A DNA stretch of 64,000 nt from Planctomycetaceae bacterium (lineage in GTDB: Bacteria > Planctomycetota > Planctomycetia > Pirellulales > Pirellulaceae). Positions 18,458-27,701 of the stretch are shown here, piece after piece (position 1 is the first letter of the stretch; every line of letters starts with the position of its first letter). Both the position numbers and the translations under genes were made by a program. The stretch covers positions 1 through 64,000 of the forward strand of contig JABJJO010000216.1 of the NCBI GenBank assembly GCA_018660825.1. Reading direction: 5' to 3'. The notes beneath the pieces are model-generated. The model did no database searches. It was not told the origin of the DNA and saw only the letters and a list, made by a program, of their open reading frames with translations.

Positions 18458-19351
18458 TTAGGGAATTTCCCAACTTCGCTTGAGATCTAATGTTAAATGC
18501 GCGGTTGTTTTAACCTGTTTCATTTTGAATGTAATATCACCAGTCAGAGATAGGTTCACACTTGACTTGAAGATGCGTCCGTGGTGACTGTCGAACCAAT
18601 AGGTTTTGGTAGCTTCGACGATCGTCATGGGATCACCTTCAGCGAAGGTTTCTGTGTCGCGAGTGAAGGCACCTTCGTGAAAATTTACAGTGACTTGGTG
18701 AAGTGTATTTTTGGTTTTGGGGTGTTCTGTCGTGTTTGAATAGGTGTGTGTGGTTTTAAACAAAAACTGGGAATTGTGGCTAAGCGGAATCGAAATGACT
18801 TGATCCCACGATTCACCAATTCTAACTGGGGCAATGTGGTATTGGCTTAATACTTGCTGGCGACGTTTTTTTACAGTCTTGGGGTCAAGTTCCGAGAAGA
18901 CCAACTTTTGTGTTTCTTCTGGAAGTATGGCAAATGTCGAATCAATCGTTAGGTCGAATATGTTTCCTGATTGGTCGAGCTGGGTGGTGATGGTTGCCTC
19001 GCAAATCGCATCAAACAGTGGGACTTCTGCTTTCGAAGCGGTTGAGTCATAGGCAAATCGGATATTGCCCGGCAGTCGCGTTGAATTTTTTAATTGCTCG
19101 ACAGTCTCTGTAATCGTTACGTGTCCATCGGCGTTGGGTTCTCTGACTTTATGGAGTGTTGTTTTGGTTTGTTGTTGGGTGGTTTTATAGTCGATGTCGT
19201 CTAGGACGATCAATTGGGAAAGTTCAAAGGAATGTTCGATTTTGAAGGTGCCGGTTGTGGGCACTTGCGGTGCCAGACTGACTTGACCGTGTAGGCTTTG
19301 GTGAGGGCACAAGAGCACCAATAACAACAAGCTGGTTAGTGTTTTGGGCAT
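18458..19351 (-). CDS. Secreted hypothetical protein, paralogue B of a tandem pair
   Basis: A 297-residue protein with a signal peptide (about 1-22, ending in LHG). It shares the gene plan of its downstream neighbour: PTTGTFKIEHSFELSQ near the mature N-terminus, VRIGESWDQVISIPL in the middle, and a C-terminal TYWFDSHHGRIFKSSVNLSLTGDITFKM. Similarity by eye is clear in order and spacing but low in identity, so the duplication is not recent. No catalytic motif was seen. The gap between the two is 76 bp, compatible with one transcript. It is divergent from the PSCyt1 gene at 19624. Confidence 0.75.
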   Translation of the reverse strand: MPKTLTSLLLLVLLCPHQSLHGQVSLAPQVPTTGTFKIEHSFELSQLIVLDDIDYKTTQQQTKTTLHKVREPNADGHVTITETVEQLKNSTRLPGNIRFAYDSTASKAEVPLFDAICEATITTQLDQSGNIFDLTIDSTFAILPEETQKLVFSELDPKTVKKRRQQVLSQYHIAPVRIGESWDQVISIPLSHNSQFLFKTTHTYSNTTEHPKTKNTLHQVTVNFHEGAFTRDTETFAEGDPMTIVEATKTYWFDSHHGRIFKSSVNLSLTGDITFKMKQVKTTAHLTLDLKRSWEIP

Positions 19352-19623
19352 TTGGTAAGAGCGATATTTATTGAAGAAAAACAGGATAAGATAAGGGATG
19401 CTTAGTTATACGATGAACGGGTCGATTTATTCCGTGTAGCGCCAAAAAAAATTATAAATTTGCGTAGAATGTGTGGGCAGCCTGAGGGGGTAAATTAGAG
19501 TCGATTGGCCACTTTTACGCTTTATATTGTCCGCTAGATATGCGAAAATGTAAATCCTTCCTTTATTCGCTCGATATACGCCCTTTCCCCCCCCTCCACA
19601 ACTACTAATCGATATCAAAGCCA

Positions 19624-22600
19624 ATGTACCGCCGCTATATTACTTTTGTTTTTGCTCTGCTTTTGACCCCAGCACTAGTGCTGGGAGATGAACCGGCGAC
19701 GGAAATGCCGCCCGCCGCACAATTAGAGTTCTTTGAAACTAAGATTCGCCCGGTATTAGTACAGCATTGCTATACGTGTCATAGTGCGGATTCAGATTCC
19801 GTTAAAGGCGGGTTGCTGTTGGACAGTCGTAAAGCGATACAATTAGGTGGTGATTCTGGCCCAGGGGTTGTGCCAGGCGAACCGGACGAGAGTGTTGTCT
19901 TATCGGCTATGCGATATGAGAGTTTCGAGATGCCCCCCAAGGGGAAGTTGTCTGATGACGTATTGCAGGATTTCGAAACGTGGATCAAACAAGGTGCGGC
20001 GGATCCACGCGAAGGTGGTCAGTTAGTTAGCAAAACAGAAATCGATTTCGAAGCGGCAGGTAAGTTTTGGGCATTTCAAAAACCTGTCAAATCTAAATTA
20101 CCAAAGGTTCGCAATAAAGCATGGATGGCTAATCCAATTGATCGCTATGTTGCTGCTGATTTAGCGAAAAAGCGTTTAGCGGTAAGTGACTCAGCGGGCA
20201 AGCGGGTTTTGATTCGTCGAGCGTATTACGATTTAATCGGTTTACCGCCCACGATCCAACAGCAGACAGCCTTTATCAATGACTCGTCTCCCGATGCTTT
20301 TGGGAAGGTGATTGAAACATTGCTCGAATCAAAACATTACGGCGAACGCTGGGGGCGTCACTGGCTAGATGTGGCACGCTATGGTGAAGATCAGGCTCAT
20401 ACATTTAAAGCTAGAAAATATCCGCGCGGCTATTACTACCGTGATTGGGTAGTCGAGTCGATAAACGCTGACATGCCGTACAACGAGTTTGTAGTACAGC
20501 AACTTGCAGGTGACTTGCTTGACCAACCCAACCTACATGAGCGAACGCCAGCGTTGGGTTTCTTTGCACTGGGACCAGTGTACTATGCCGAGAATGTTGA
20601 AAAGGCAAAAGCGGCGGCGGACGAATGGGACGATCGAATTGACACTTTGACCCGCGGCGTGTTGGGGTTGACTATATCGTGTGCTCGTTGTCATGACCAC
20701 AAGTACGATCCGATTACGACTAGCGATTATTACGCTCTCGCAGGGGTCTTTGCGAGTACTAAATATCAAGAGCGACCCATTGTGTCGCAGGAAATAGTGG
20801 CCCAACGGGCGACGGCGGATCAAGCAGTACGTGATCAAGCCTTGGAAATCAATCGCTTTTTAGCACAGGCTGGGAGAACCATTCGCCCTTCCTTGACGGC
20901 TGAGATTCCCGTTTACATGCAAACTGTTTTTAAATGGCTACAAATAAAAGATCGAGCTAAAGACAAGAAAAAAGCGTCCGAGAAGTTGTTAAAGGAATCG
21001 GGATTGAGCAAGACATTGTTAGATCGTTGGACGAAGTTGCTCGAACAAAAGAAGGAAAAAACTCGTGGTCAATATTCTTTCTTGGCAGATTGGTACAGTT
21101 GGCTTGATGCGTTACCCAATGACAAAGATTTGTCCGCAGATGAGACATGCTTAGCGGAAGTGTTAACGTTAGGTGCAGCCTTGCAAACTGCCGTGGAAAG
21201 TCGTTTAGATGATCGGCAGGAGTTGTTTGCCGAATTCGGTGTAAACGCAGCGTTTGTGCCTGCTGAAGATTTGTCAGCAGTTACGGTAGGCGTGATTCCT
21301 TTGGGAAACTTATTTGATGATAGTAAAGATGTTCCGTTGGAGAGTGCTGTGGCTTCCGATAAGTACGGAGCGGTTGCGGAGACATCCGATTTAGGTGTGC
21401 ACTTGGTGTCCTATGGCTGGGGAACACGCATTAAAATTGGCCCCGAGATTGATTTCTCGTTTGCCCAAATCGGCTCTGACAGTAACAAGTACGGCAGTGT
21501 GACGAATGACGGATGGACGGGCCGAAGTGCGATTTCGACAACAGGGAAAGTGCCAGCCAATAACGAGAAACGACACGAGCAGGGAATTGGCATGCACTCT
21601 AATGCGTTGGTGACTTTCGATTTAGATGAAATTCGCCGAGCAGGTTTGATGTCGGTAGGCCAAAAATTCCGGTTCCATGTTGACCGAGCAGGGATGAACG
21701 ATGATGTCGGAGGTGCTGCAATGTCGAGTGGCTATGCTGCGGTCGTTGTGTCCAAGCCCCACAAAGATAAAAATGTAATGGACGCAATTATTGGCGGTTA
21801 TGTGAACGGCAAAAAAATGGAAATCACGTTCAGTGACTTTACTTATAATTTCACCGGCGCTATTCCAGCGGCTCTAAAGGCAGACGGCACTTTTGCCGAA
21901 TTTGATATAGAGATTCCCTCGGACGCTAAATATATTACGTTGATTACAACCGGAGCTGGTGGGCCGACAGATAATACCATCAGTTCCGATCACATGGTGT
22001 TCTCAGGTGTACGGATCGAGATGTCACCTTTGCCTGAAACGAAACTAGCAAACACGGAACAAGGTAATAAACGAGAGTTTACCGAGAGTGATCGTCAAGC
22101 AGCACTGTTGTTGTCGCAGATGCTTTACGACGAAGGGTTATTAGCACTACCCAGTGGCGAAGTTGAAAAACGATTGCCGGAAGAATTGCAGGTAAAAGCG
22201 ACTGGGTTGAGAGCTGAAGAAAAGAAACTGATGGATGCGGTCGCTGCAATTCAAATACCGCTGGCCCATTCGCTCACAGATGGTGATGCGCGAGATATGC
22301 CGATTTACGTCGCTGGCGATCCAGGTAAGAAAGGGACGATCTCACCTCGTGCGATGCCCGCTATTTTTACAGGTGGTGAATCTGTGCCGTTTCAAACACA
22401 GGGAAGTGGTCGGCTTGAATTAGCACAAGCACTAGCGTCCTCGGAGAATCCCTTGACAGCCCGCGTGATGGTTAATCGGATTTGGGCGTCTCATTTTGGT
22501 CGAGGTTTAGTTGGGACGACGAGTAATTTTGGTGAGTTAGGTGAGCGTCCAACTCATCCTCAGCTATTGGATTATTTAGCGGTTGAATTTATCGAAAATA

Positions 22601-23217
22601 ACTGGTCGCTGAAACACATGCACCGCTTGATTATGAACTCCAAAACCTATCAACAAAGCAGCGATTTTCGCGAGGATCCGTATGAAGTCGATCCGGATAA
22701 CCGATTGTTGTGGCGGATGAACCGCAAACGACTTGAAATTGAACCGTGGCGCGACGGATTGTTATACGTTTCGGGAGAATTGGATTTAACATTTGGTGGA
22801 CCATCGAAAGAATTAGATGACGCTCAGAACAGACGCCGTACGATGTATGGCTTTGTGAGTCGACATAGGCTTAATGAATTGCTGCGATTATTTGATTTTC
22901 CAGATCCTAATATTACAAGTGCGGCGCGGAGTGTTACCACGGTACCACTACAGCAATTGTTTGTGCTCAATAGCGATTTTATGTCGAATCGAGCGAAAGC
23001 GTTTGCGGAGCGAGTGCAAAAAGAGATGGATGCAGAAGTGCCTCAGCAGATTACTTATGCTTTTGAATTGTTGTATGGCCGAAAAGCAGATGAAGAAGAT
23101 ATTATATTAGGAACTGAGTTTATAGAGACGGTCGCCGAAAGTGATAATATGCAGTCGGCGTGGGAGCAATACGCATTGGCATTGTTAAGCGCTAATGAGT
23201 TCCTGTTTGTAGACTGA
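19624..23217 (+). CDS. PSCyt1-DUF1549-(NPCBM-like insert)-DUF1553 protein
   Basis: A 1197-residue exported protein, about 280 residues longer than its paralogue at 5430. The signal peptide spans about 1-21. The PSCyt1 haem site is CYTCH at 49-53. DUF1549 spans about 160-385 (YGERWGRHWLDVARYGED, ARCHDHKYDPI). DUF1553 spans about 905-1175 (SGRLELAQALASS, NRIWASHFGRGL, MNRKRLEIEPWRDG). Between them, about residues 554-800, sits an extra beta-rich module with GIGMHSNALVTFDLDEIR and a fold pattern like the NPCBM carbohydrate-binding domain. This suggests direct polysaccharide contact. It is followed after 34 bp by a DUF1501 gene in the same direction. Activity of the core domains is undescribed. 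Confidence 0.93.
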   Translation: MYRRYITFVFALLLTPALVLGDEPATEMPPAAQLEFFETKIRPVLVQHCYTCHSADSDSVKGGLLLDSRKAIQLGGDSGPGVVPGEPDESVVLSAMRYESFEMPPKGKLSDDVLQDFETWIKQGAADPREGGQLVSKTEIDFEAAGKFWAFQKPVKSKLPKVRNKAWMANPIDRYVAADLAKKRLAVSDSAGKRVLIRRAYYDLIGLPPTIQQQTAFINDSSPDAFGKVIETLLESKHYGERWGRHWLDVARYGEDQAHTFKARKYPRGYYYRDWVVESINADMPYNEFVVQQLAGDLLDQPNLHERTPALGFFALGPVYYAENVEKAKAAADEWDDRIDTLTRGVLGLTISCARCHDHKYDPITTSDYYALAGVFASTKYQERPIVSQEIVAQRATADQAVRDQALEINRFLAQAGRTIRPSLTAEIPVYMQTVFKWLQIKDRAKDKKKASEKLLKESGLSKTLLDRWTKLLEQKKEKTRGQYSFLADWYSWLDALPNDKDLSADETCLAEVLTLGAALQTAVESRLDDRQELFAEFGVNAAFVPAEDLSAVTVGVIPLGNLFDDSKDVPLESAVASDKYGAVAETSDLGVHLVSYGWGTRIKIGPEIDFSFAQIGSDSNKYGSVTNDGWTGRSAISTTGKVPANNEKRHEQGIGMHSNALVTFDLDEIRRAGLMSVGQKFRFHVDRAGMNDDVGGAAMSSGYAAVVVSKPHKDKNVMDAIIGGYVNGKKMEITFSDFTYNFTGAIPAALKADGTFAEFDIEIPSDAKYITLITTGAGGPTDNTISSDHMVFSGVRIEMSPLPETKLANTEQGNKREFTESDRQAALLLSQMLYDEGLLALPSGEVEKRLPEELQVKATGLRAEEKKLMDAVAAIQIPLAHSLTDGDARDMPIYVAGDPGKKGTISPRAMPAIFTGGESVPFQTQGSGRLELAQALASSENPLTARVMVNRIWASHFGRGLVGTTSNFGELGERPTHPQLLDYLAVEFIENNWSLKHMHRLIMNSKTYQQSSDFREDPYEVDPDNRLLWRMNRKRLEIEPWRDGLLYVSGELDLTFGGPSKELDDAQNRRRTMYGFVSRHRLNELLRLFDFPDPNITSAARSVTTVPLQQLFVLNSDFMSNRAKAFAERVQKEMDAEVPQQITYAFELLYGRKADEEDIILGTEFIETVAESDNMQSAWEQYALALLSANEFLFVD

Positions 23218-23251
23218 ATTGTGCCATATTGGAAAGAATAGAAGATTAGTT

Positions 23252-24649
23252 ATGAACGAGCCGCAGTTGTTAAATGCTTTAGTGAATAACCAGCCACGAT
23301 TGTCACGTCGGCAGTTGCTCAAGACCAGCGGCGTTGGATTTGGCATGATGGGGTTGTCGGCGCTATTGGGTGAAGAACAACGATTAGCTGCCGCTACGCG
23401 TTCTACCACTCCAACTTCCCCTAAACATCCTCATCACACTCCCCGCGCTAAACACGTCATCTTTCTGTTCATGAACGGCGGTCCATCGCATGTTGATACA
23501 TTTGACCCGAAGCCAGAATTAAAAGTCCAAGAAGGCAAAGCGGGACGTGGTGGAAAGTACATGCCTTCGCCGTTTTCCTTTGGTAAGTATGGTGAAGCTG
23601 GTATTGATATGAGTGAAATCTATCCGCACCTAGGTACCGTCGCGGATGAGTTGTGTGTATTGCGAGGGATGCATACGACGACGCCCAATCACGAACCGGG
23701 TTTATTGATGATGAACAGTGGTGTGCAACAACCAGTGCGACCGTGTATGGGATCGTGGATTACTTATGGTCTCGGCACAGAGAATCAAAACCTACCGGGT
23801 TTCGTTGTCTTGTGCCCTGGTAAGCCTGTTGTAGGGCCGGCACTATGGGGCAATAGTTTTCTGCCGGGAATTTTCCAAGGTACCCATATCAATAATACAA
23901 ATATTGATCCTAAAAATGCGATCGGTCACATCACTAATAAAAACCTGTCACCGGAAGTACAGCGGCGGTTGTTGGATCTGTTGCAACGTAGTAACCAGCG
24001 TCATTTAGATAAACGAGACGTCGATTTGAATTTAGAAGCACGGATTCAATCGCTCGAAGTGGCCTATGGAATGCAGTTCGAAGCACAGGAAGCATTTGAT
24101 ACGAGTCGTGAAACCAAGAAAACATTAGATGATTATGGTGAAGGCCAGTTTGCGAATGGGTGCTTGGTAGCGCGGCGGTTGGTTGAACGAGGTGTGCGGA
24201 TGGTACAGATTTACTATGGTTCGGGCCAGCCATGGGATGCGCATGGCAATATCATGGACCACAAGCGCGATGCGGATAAGAGCGATCAACCTATCACCGC
24301 GCTGATCAAAGATCTAAAACAACGAGGATTACTCAACGAGACCTTGATTGTGTGGACTGGCGAATTTGGGCGGACGCCGACCGCTCAAGGAAAGACAGGT
24401 CGTAATCATCATGCGACTGGATTTACATCATGGCTCGCCGGAGGTGGCATCAAAGGCGGCATGATTTATGGGGCCACTGATGAATTGGGGATGAATGCTG
24501 TAGAAAACCGCATGGACGTACACGATCTGCATGCGACGATGCTGCATCTTCTAGGAATAAATCACGAAGAGTTAACGTATCGCTACAGTGGTCGTGATTT
24601 TAGATTGACTGACGTCTCCGGAAACATCCAGCATAAAATTATTGCTTGA
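23252..24649 (+). CDS. DUF1501 family protein, Tat-exported
   Basis: About 465 residues from ATG 23252; an in-frame TTG at 23219 exists but overlaps the upstream stop region and is unlikely. A twin-arginine signal (LSRRQLLKTSGVGFG) spans about 15-50. The DUF1501 core has FLFMNGGPSHVDTFDPKPE, NHEPGLLMMNSG, TGEFGRTPTAQ and VHDLHATMLHLLGINHEELTYRY. It is very like the copy at 8218-9681 in motif order, but is co-directional with its PSCyt1/DUF1549/DUF1553 partner, the usual planctomycete arrangement. A joint periplasmic function of the pair is inferred from context. Confidence 0.94.
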   Translation: MNEPQLLNALVNNQPRLSRRQLLKTSGVGFGMMGLSALLGEEQRLAAATRSTTPTSPKHPHHTPRAKHVIFLFMNGGPSHVDTFDPKPELKVQEGKAGRGGKYMPSPFSFGKYGEAGIDMSEIYPHLGTVADELCVLRGMHTTTPNHEPGLLMMNSGVQQPVRPCMGSWITYGLGTENQNLPGFVVLCPGKPVVGPALWGNSFLPGIFQGTHINNTNIDPKNAIGHITNKNLSPEVQRRLLDLLQRSNQRHLDKRDVDLNLEARIQSLEVAYGMQFEAQEAFDTSRETKKTLDDYGEGQFANGCLVARRLVERGVRMVQIYYGSGQPWDAHGNIMDHKRDADKSDQPITALIKDLKQRGLLNETLIVWTGEFGRTPTAQGKTGRNHHATGFTSWLAGGGIKGGMIYGATDELGMNAVENRMDVHDLHATMLHLLGINHEELTYRYSGRDFRLTDVSGNIQHKIIA

Positions 24650-24777
24650 TGAGCGGGGAGGTTTTTAAAGTTTCAATCGAATCGGAGGGGGTTAAGATCG
24701 CTTCTATCGGCCCAGTCGGATTGGGGTCAAAATCAAGACAATCCCCAACAATTCACTGTGCCCCAAGAAATAATTAG

Positions 24778-24851
24778 GGTGACTGAAGGGACTTGAACCC
24801 TCGACAACCGGGACCACAACCCGGGGCTCTACCAACTGAGCTACAGCCACC
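24778..24851 (-). tRNA. tRNA-His (GTG)
   Basis: A 74-base cloverleaf on the minus strand: D-arm region GTAGCTCAGTTGGTAGAGC, anticodon stem CCGGG/CCCGG around loop TTGTGGT (anticodon GTG), and T-loop GGTTCAAGTCC. The acceptor stem pairs with one G-T wobble. The extra 5' G (G-1) faces C73, the identity pair of bacterial tRNA-His. The 3' CCA is not encoded (CTA follows). Confidence 0.97.
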
Positions 24852-24865
24852 ATTGTTAAGGTTCC

Positions 24866-24894
24866 AATGTAATTTGGTTTGCAATTCTGGGCAA
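24866..24894 (-). promoter_or_regulatory. Candidate sigma70-type promoter of tRNA-His
   Basis: On the minus strand TTGCCC (24889-24894) and TACATT (24866-24871) are 17 bases apart and end 14 bases before the tRNA. It is a consensus-like match only; no start site is known. Confidence 0.35.
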
Positions 24895-25067
24895 GGGCAG
24901 CGAGGGTGTTTGCAACTGTGAATCAAGACGAATGGAATTGTGTCACTGGTGGTGTAACCGTAAGGCGAAAAACGCGGACATTTTCAGTACAATGAAACGT
25001 GTCTATAATGTCTATAACCTTCGTAAGTCACGACATTCATTTTCGAAAGCAGGCAATACTTCCCAAG

Positions 25068-26861
25068 ATGTTCCGTTCGCTCCTTATTTTATTGTTTATT
25101 AGCTTGCTGGCGATTCCTGGAATTACGGCGGCACACGTTGATGACCCTGTAGATTTCCCAAACCAATTTGAACAATTGGCGGCCAAATGCGATGCATTGA
25201 AATTGCCGCAGCAAGCAACGATTACGCGGCAGTGGATTGTTGCCCAGCGGCGCGATCAGCGCGTTGTTTATCCGTTTCAGACAAAAGACTATTTTAAGCC
25301 TTTGGCCGGCGATAGTCAGTTAAAACAATTTTGGTGGGCGTCGTTTATGAAACTGCGCCGAGCTCGAGCGGATCATCTTTTTCAGCAAGCGAAAGTACTC
25401 GCTCAAGCCGAACCTGCGCAATCGTATCGACTTCTACACGAAGTGTTACACGAAGATTACCGACACGCAGCGGCGCGCAAAATATTGAACTACAGTGATT
25501 CCACGGTGTTCTTATTACAGCCCAAACCCATCCGGGCTAAAACGAGGCACGCTTATACTGACTGGGAGGCAAACGACTACTATCGCGTCAGCACGCCGCA
25601 CTTCGATATTTACACAGATTCAAAGCCTGCCGATGGAGTTAAAATTGCCCGACAGGTTGAAAGACTATATTCTGTTTGGCAACAGTTATTTGTCGAATTC
25701 TGGTGTGACACGGCAGTTTTGGCGGAACGATTTAATGGTAGCAATAAACCACTATATGCTCGCAAACGCCACCAGATTATTTTATTTTCGTCGCGCGAAG
25801 AGTATCAGGGATTCTTTAAACGGCGAACTGGGGCGACAGTCAACAGCGTCGGCTTTTATGCCGCGGAGCAAAAGCACTCTTTTCTGTTTGTCAGTGACCC
25901 ACCGAAAGCATCGACTTGGTTACACGAAGTAACGCATCAGTTGTTTTTTGAACTAGGTGCCCAAGTGCCGGATGTCGCGGCGGGTCAAAATATTTGGGCG
26001 ATAGAAGGTGTCGCGATGTATATGGAGTCGTTCCGCGAACATGGACATTTTGTGACCGTGGGTGGATTTGAATCTTACCGTTTACAGTTTGCACGTTATC
26101 GAAAAACAGTAGACCAGTTTTACCTGCCACTGCAGCAACTTACCGCGCTTGGCAATTCACAACTATCGTCGCATGTGGAAATTCGTCGCTTGTATAGCCA
26201 GTGCGTTGGTTTGGCTCATTTTTTGATGGATGCGGACAACGGGAAATACCGCGATCCGTTTTTTCAGCTCCTGAGAAAAATCTACACTAATACCTCCACC
26301 GCAGGTACTTTACGACAACTTAGTGGGCGATCCTTTGAAGAACTAGATGCGGCCTACGCTAAATTCTTGGTTGTTACGGACGCGCACCTCGGTTCCCTGC
26401 GACCGGAAACTAAATTAAAGGCACTTTGTCTCGCCCATGGACAGATAACCAATCAGGGATTGCAGCATTTGAGCGGTCAAGGTGAACTGAACTGGCTTGA
26501 TTTGACGCGCTGCGAGATTACAGACGATTCCAGCAAGGTGTTGGTCGGTTTGGTGAATCTGAACCAGTTGTCGCTGGAATCAACTAAAATTACGGATAAG
26601 TCGATGGCGGTGATTGGGGCATTGCCAAACCTTGAAGAGCTAGATTTATCGTTGACGCAAGTTGGCGACGCGGGTGTATTGCATTTAAAAGGGAACAACA
26701 ATCTAACGGTGTTGTGGCTGACGGGAACTAAAGTGTCTGATGATTCCGAGCCAGTGTTGATTACGCTAGCTAATCTTGAGTTACTGGAACTTACATCTAC
26801 CGCAATGTCGGCGTCGACGATACAACAGGTGTTTAGTGTTCTTCCAAAACTGAAACCGTAA
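25068..26861 (+). CDS. Exported gluzincin-like metalloprotease (DUF1570-like) with leucine-rich repeats
   Basis: About 597 residues from ATG 25068, which gives an ideal signal peptide (MFRSLLILLFISLLAIPG then AAH); upstream GTG 24999 and ATG 25008 are in frame but would bury it. The centre has a zinc-protease site HEVTH (286-290) with a candidate third ligand Glu313 in AIEGVAMYME, the E-G-x-x-x-Y pattern of gluzincins, as in DUF1570 proteins. Before this are residues about 135-270 of unknown role. From about 450 to the C-terminus there are roughly six leucine-rich repeats (LNWLDLTRCEITDDS, LEELDLSLTQVGDAG). It probably cleaves or binds an extracytoplasmic protein. No same-strand neighbour lies upstream; the next gene follows after 37 bp. 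Confidence 0.8.
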   Translation: MFRSLLILLFISLLAIPGITAAHVDDPVDFPNQFEQLAAKCDALKLPQQATITRQWIVAQRRDQRVVYPFQTKDYFKPLAGDSQLKQFWWASFMKLRRARADHLFQQAKVLAQAEPAQSYRLLHEVLHEDYRHAAARKILNYSDSTVFLLQPKPIRAKTRHAYTDWEANDYYRVSTPHFDIYTDSKPADGVKIARQVERLYSVWQQLFVEFWCDTAVLAERFNGSNKPLYARKRHQIILFSSREEYQGFFKRRTGATVNSVGFYAAEQKHSFLFVSDPPKASTWLHEVTHQLFFELGAQVPDVAAGQNIWAIEGVAMYMESFREHGHFVTVGGFESYRLQFARYRKTVDQFYLPLQQLTALGNSQLSSHVEIRRLYSQCVGLAHFLMDADNGKYRDPFFQLLRKIYTNTSTAGTLRQLSGRSFEELDAAYAKFLVVTDAHLGSLRPETKLKALCLAHGQITNQGLQHLSGQGELNWLDLTRCEITDDSSKVLVGLVNLNQLSLESTKITDKSMAVIGALPNLEELDLSLTQVGDAGVLHLKGNNNLTVLWLTGTKVSDDSEPVLITLANLELLELTSTAMSASTIQQVFSVLPKLKP

Positions 26862-26898
26862 ATTACTCCAACTATTTTACACGATTGAGAATGCGATC

Positions 26899-27678
26899 AT
26901 GCGCCCTTGGGTTTTATCAGAAGTTAATTATGGCACGATAAAAGGTAATCCCTATGAAGTGGCAGTCCTTCCAATGGGTGCTACGGAACCGCACAACCTA
27001 CACTTGCCCTATGGTACCGACATGTACGAAGGTACGGACATTGGTGAAAGTGCTTGTGCGTATGCACACGCGCGAGGTGCCAAAGTTGTTGTTCTACCGA
27101 CAATTCCTTATGGCACGGAAACGAACATGAGGAAGTTTCCGTTAGCGATGAATCTATATCCCACGACACTGTTTAAAGTGATCGAAGACTTAGTGGAATC
27201 ACTGGTCCGCAGTGGCATTCGTAAAATTGTAATTCTCAACAGTCATGGCGGGAATGATTTCAAACCCTTGCTGCGGGAGATGTCGGGTCGTACCGAAGCT
27301 CATCTATTTTTAGCGAATTGGTACAACATGCTCGATGATGTGTATCACGATATTTTCGAGCACATGGAAGATCATGCGGGCGAAGCGGAAACATCGTTAA
27401 TTCTCGCTTATCACAACGAATTGGTTTCGCGAAATGAGGATGGCTCGTTTAATGCGGACGATGGAAAAACGAACCCGACTCGCTTTGATGCAGTTAATAA
27501 AAAATGGGTGAGCATCACTCGGCAATGGGATTTATTGACTTCGAACTCTGGCTCGGGCTATCCGCATGCAGCGACCGCTGAAAAAGGTGAGCGTTTGATG
27601 GAAGTGTTAACCGAACGCATCGGCGATTTTTTAGTGGAATTATCTAATTCAGAATTGGATGAGAGTTTTCCCTTTTAA
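26899..27678 (+). CDS. Creatininase family protein
   Basis: A 259-residue cytoplasmic amidohydrolase-like protein. Metal-binding positions of the creatininase fold are present: Glu30 and His32 (MGATEPHNLH), Asp41 (YGTD), His116 (NSHGGND) and Glu162 (DHAGEAETS). Length is typical. The family includes creatinine amidohydrolase and enzymes of riboflavin/F420 and mycofactocin maturation, so the substrate is unknown. Here the neighbours give no pathway clue. It is co-directional with the protease-LRR gene (37 bp) and convergent with the next gene (23 bp). Confidence 0.9.
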   Translation: MRPWVLSEVNYGTIKGNPYEVAVLPMGATEPHNLHLPYGTDMYEGTDIGESACAYAHARGAKVVVLPTIPYGTETNMRKFPLAMNLYPTTLFKVIEDLVESLVRSGIRKIVILNSHGGNDFKPLLREMSGRTEAHLFLANWYNMLDDVYHDIFEHMEDHAGEAETSLILAYHNELVSRNEDGSFNADDGKTNPTRFDAVNKKWVSITRQWDLLTSNSGSGYPHAATAEKGERLMEVLTERIGDFLVELSNSELDESFPF

Positions 27679-27701
27679 AAGTGTTTGGCGGTAAGGTATC
27701 T

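Noticed and set aside
19587-19594. C8 tract 29 bases before the PSCyt1 gene
   Set aside because: It is outside coding sequence, no promoter is visible around it, and no effect can be argued.
24778-24851. tRNA gene as an integration site for a mobile element
   Set aside because: No duplicated 3' tRNA end or integrase gene was seen in the nearby sequence.
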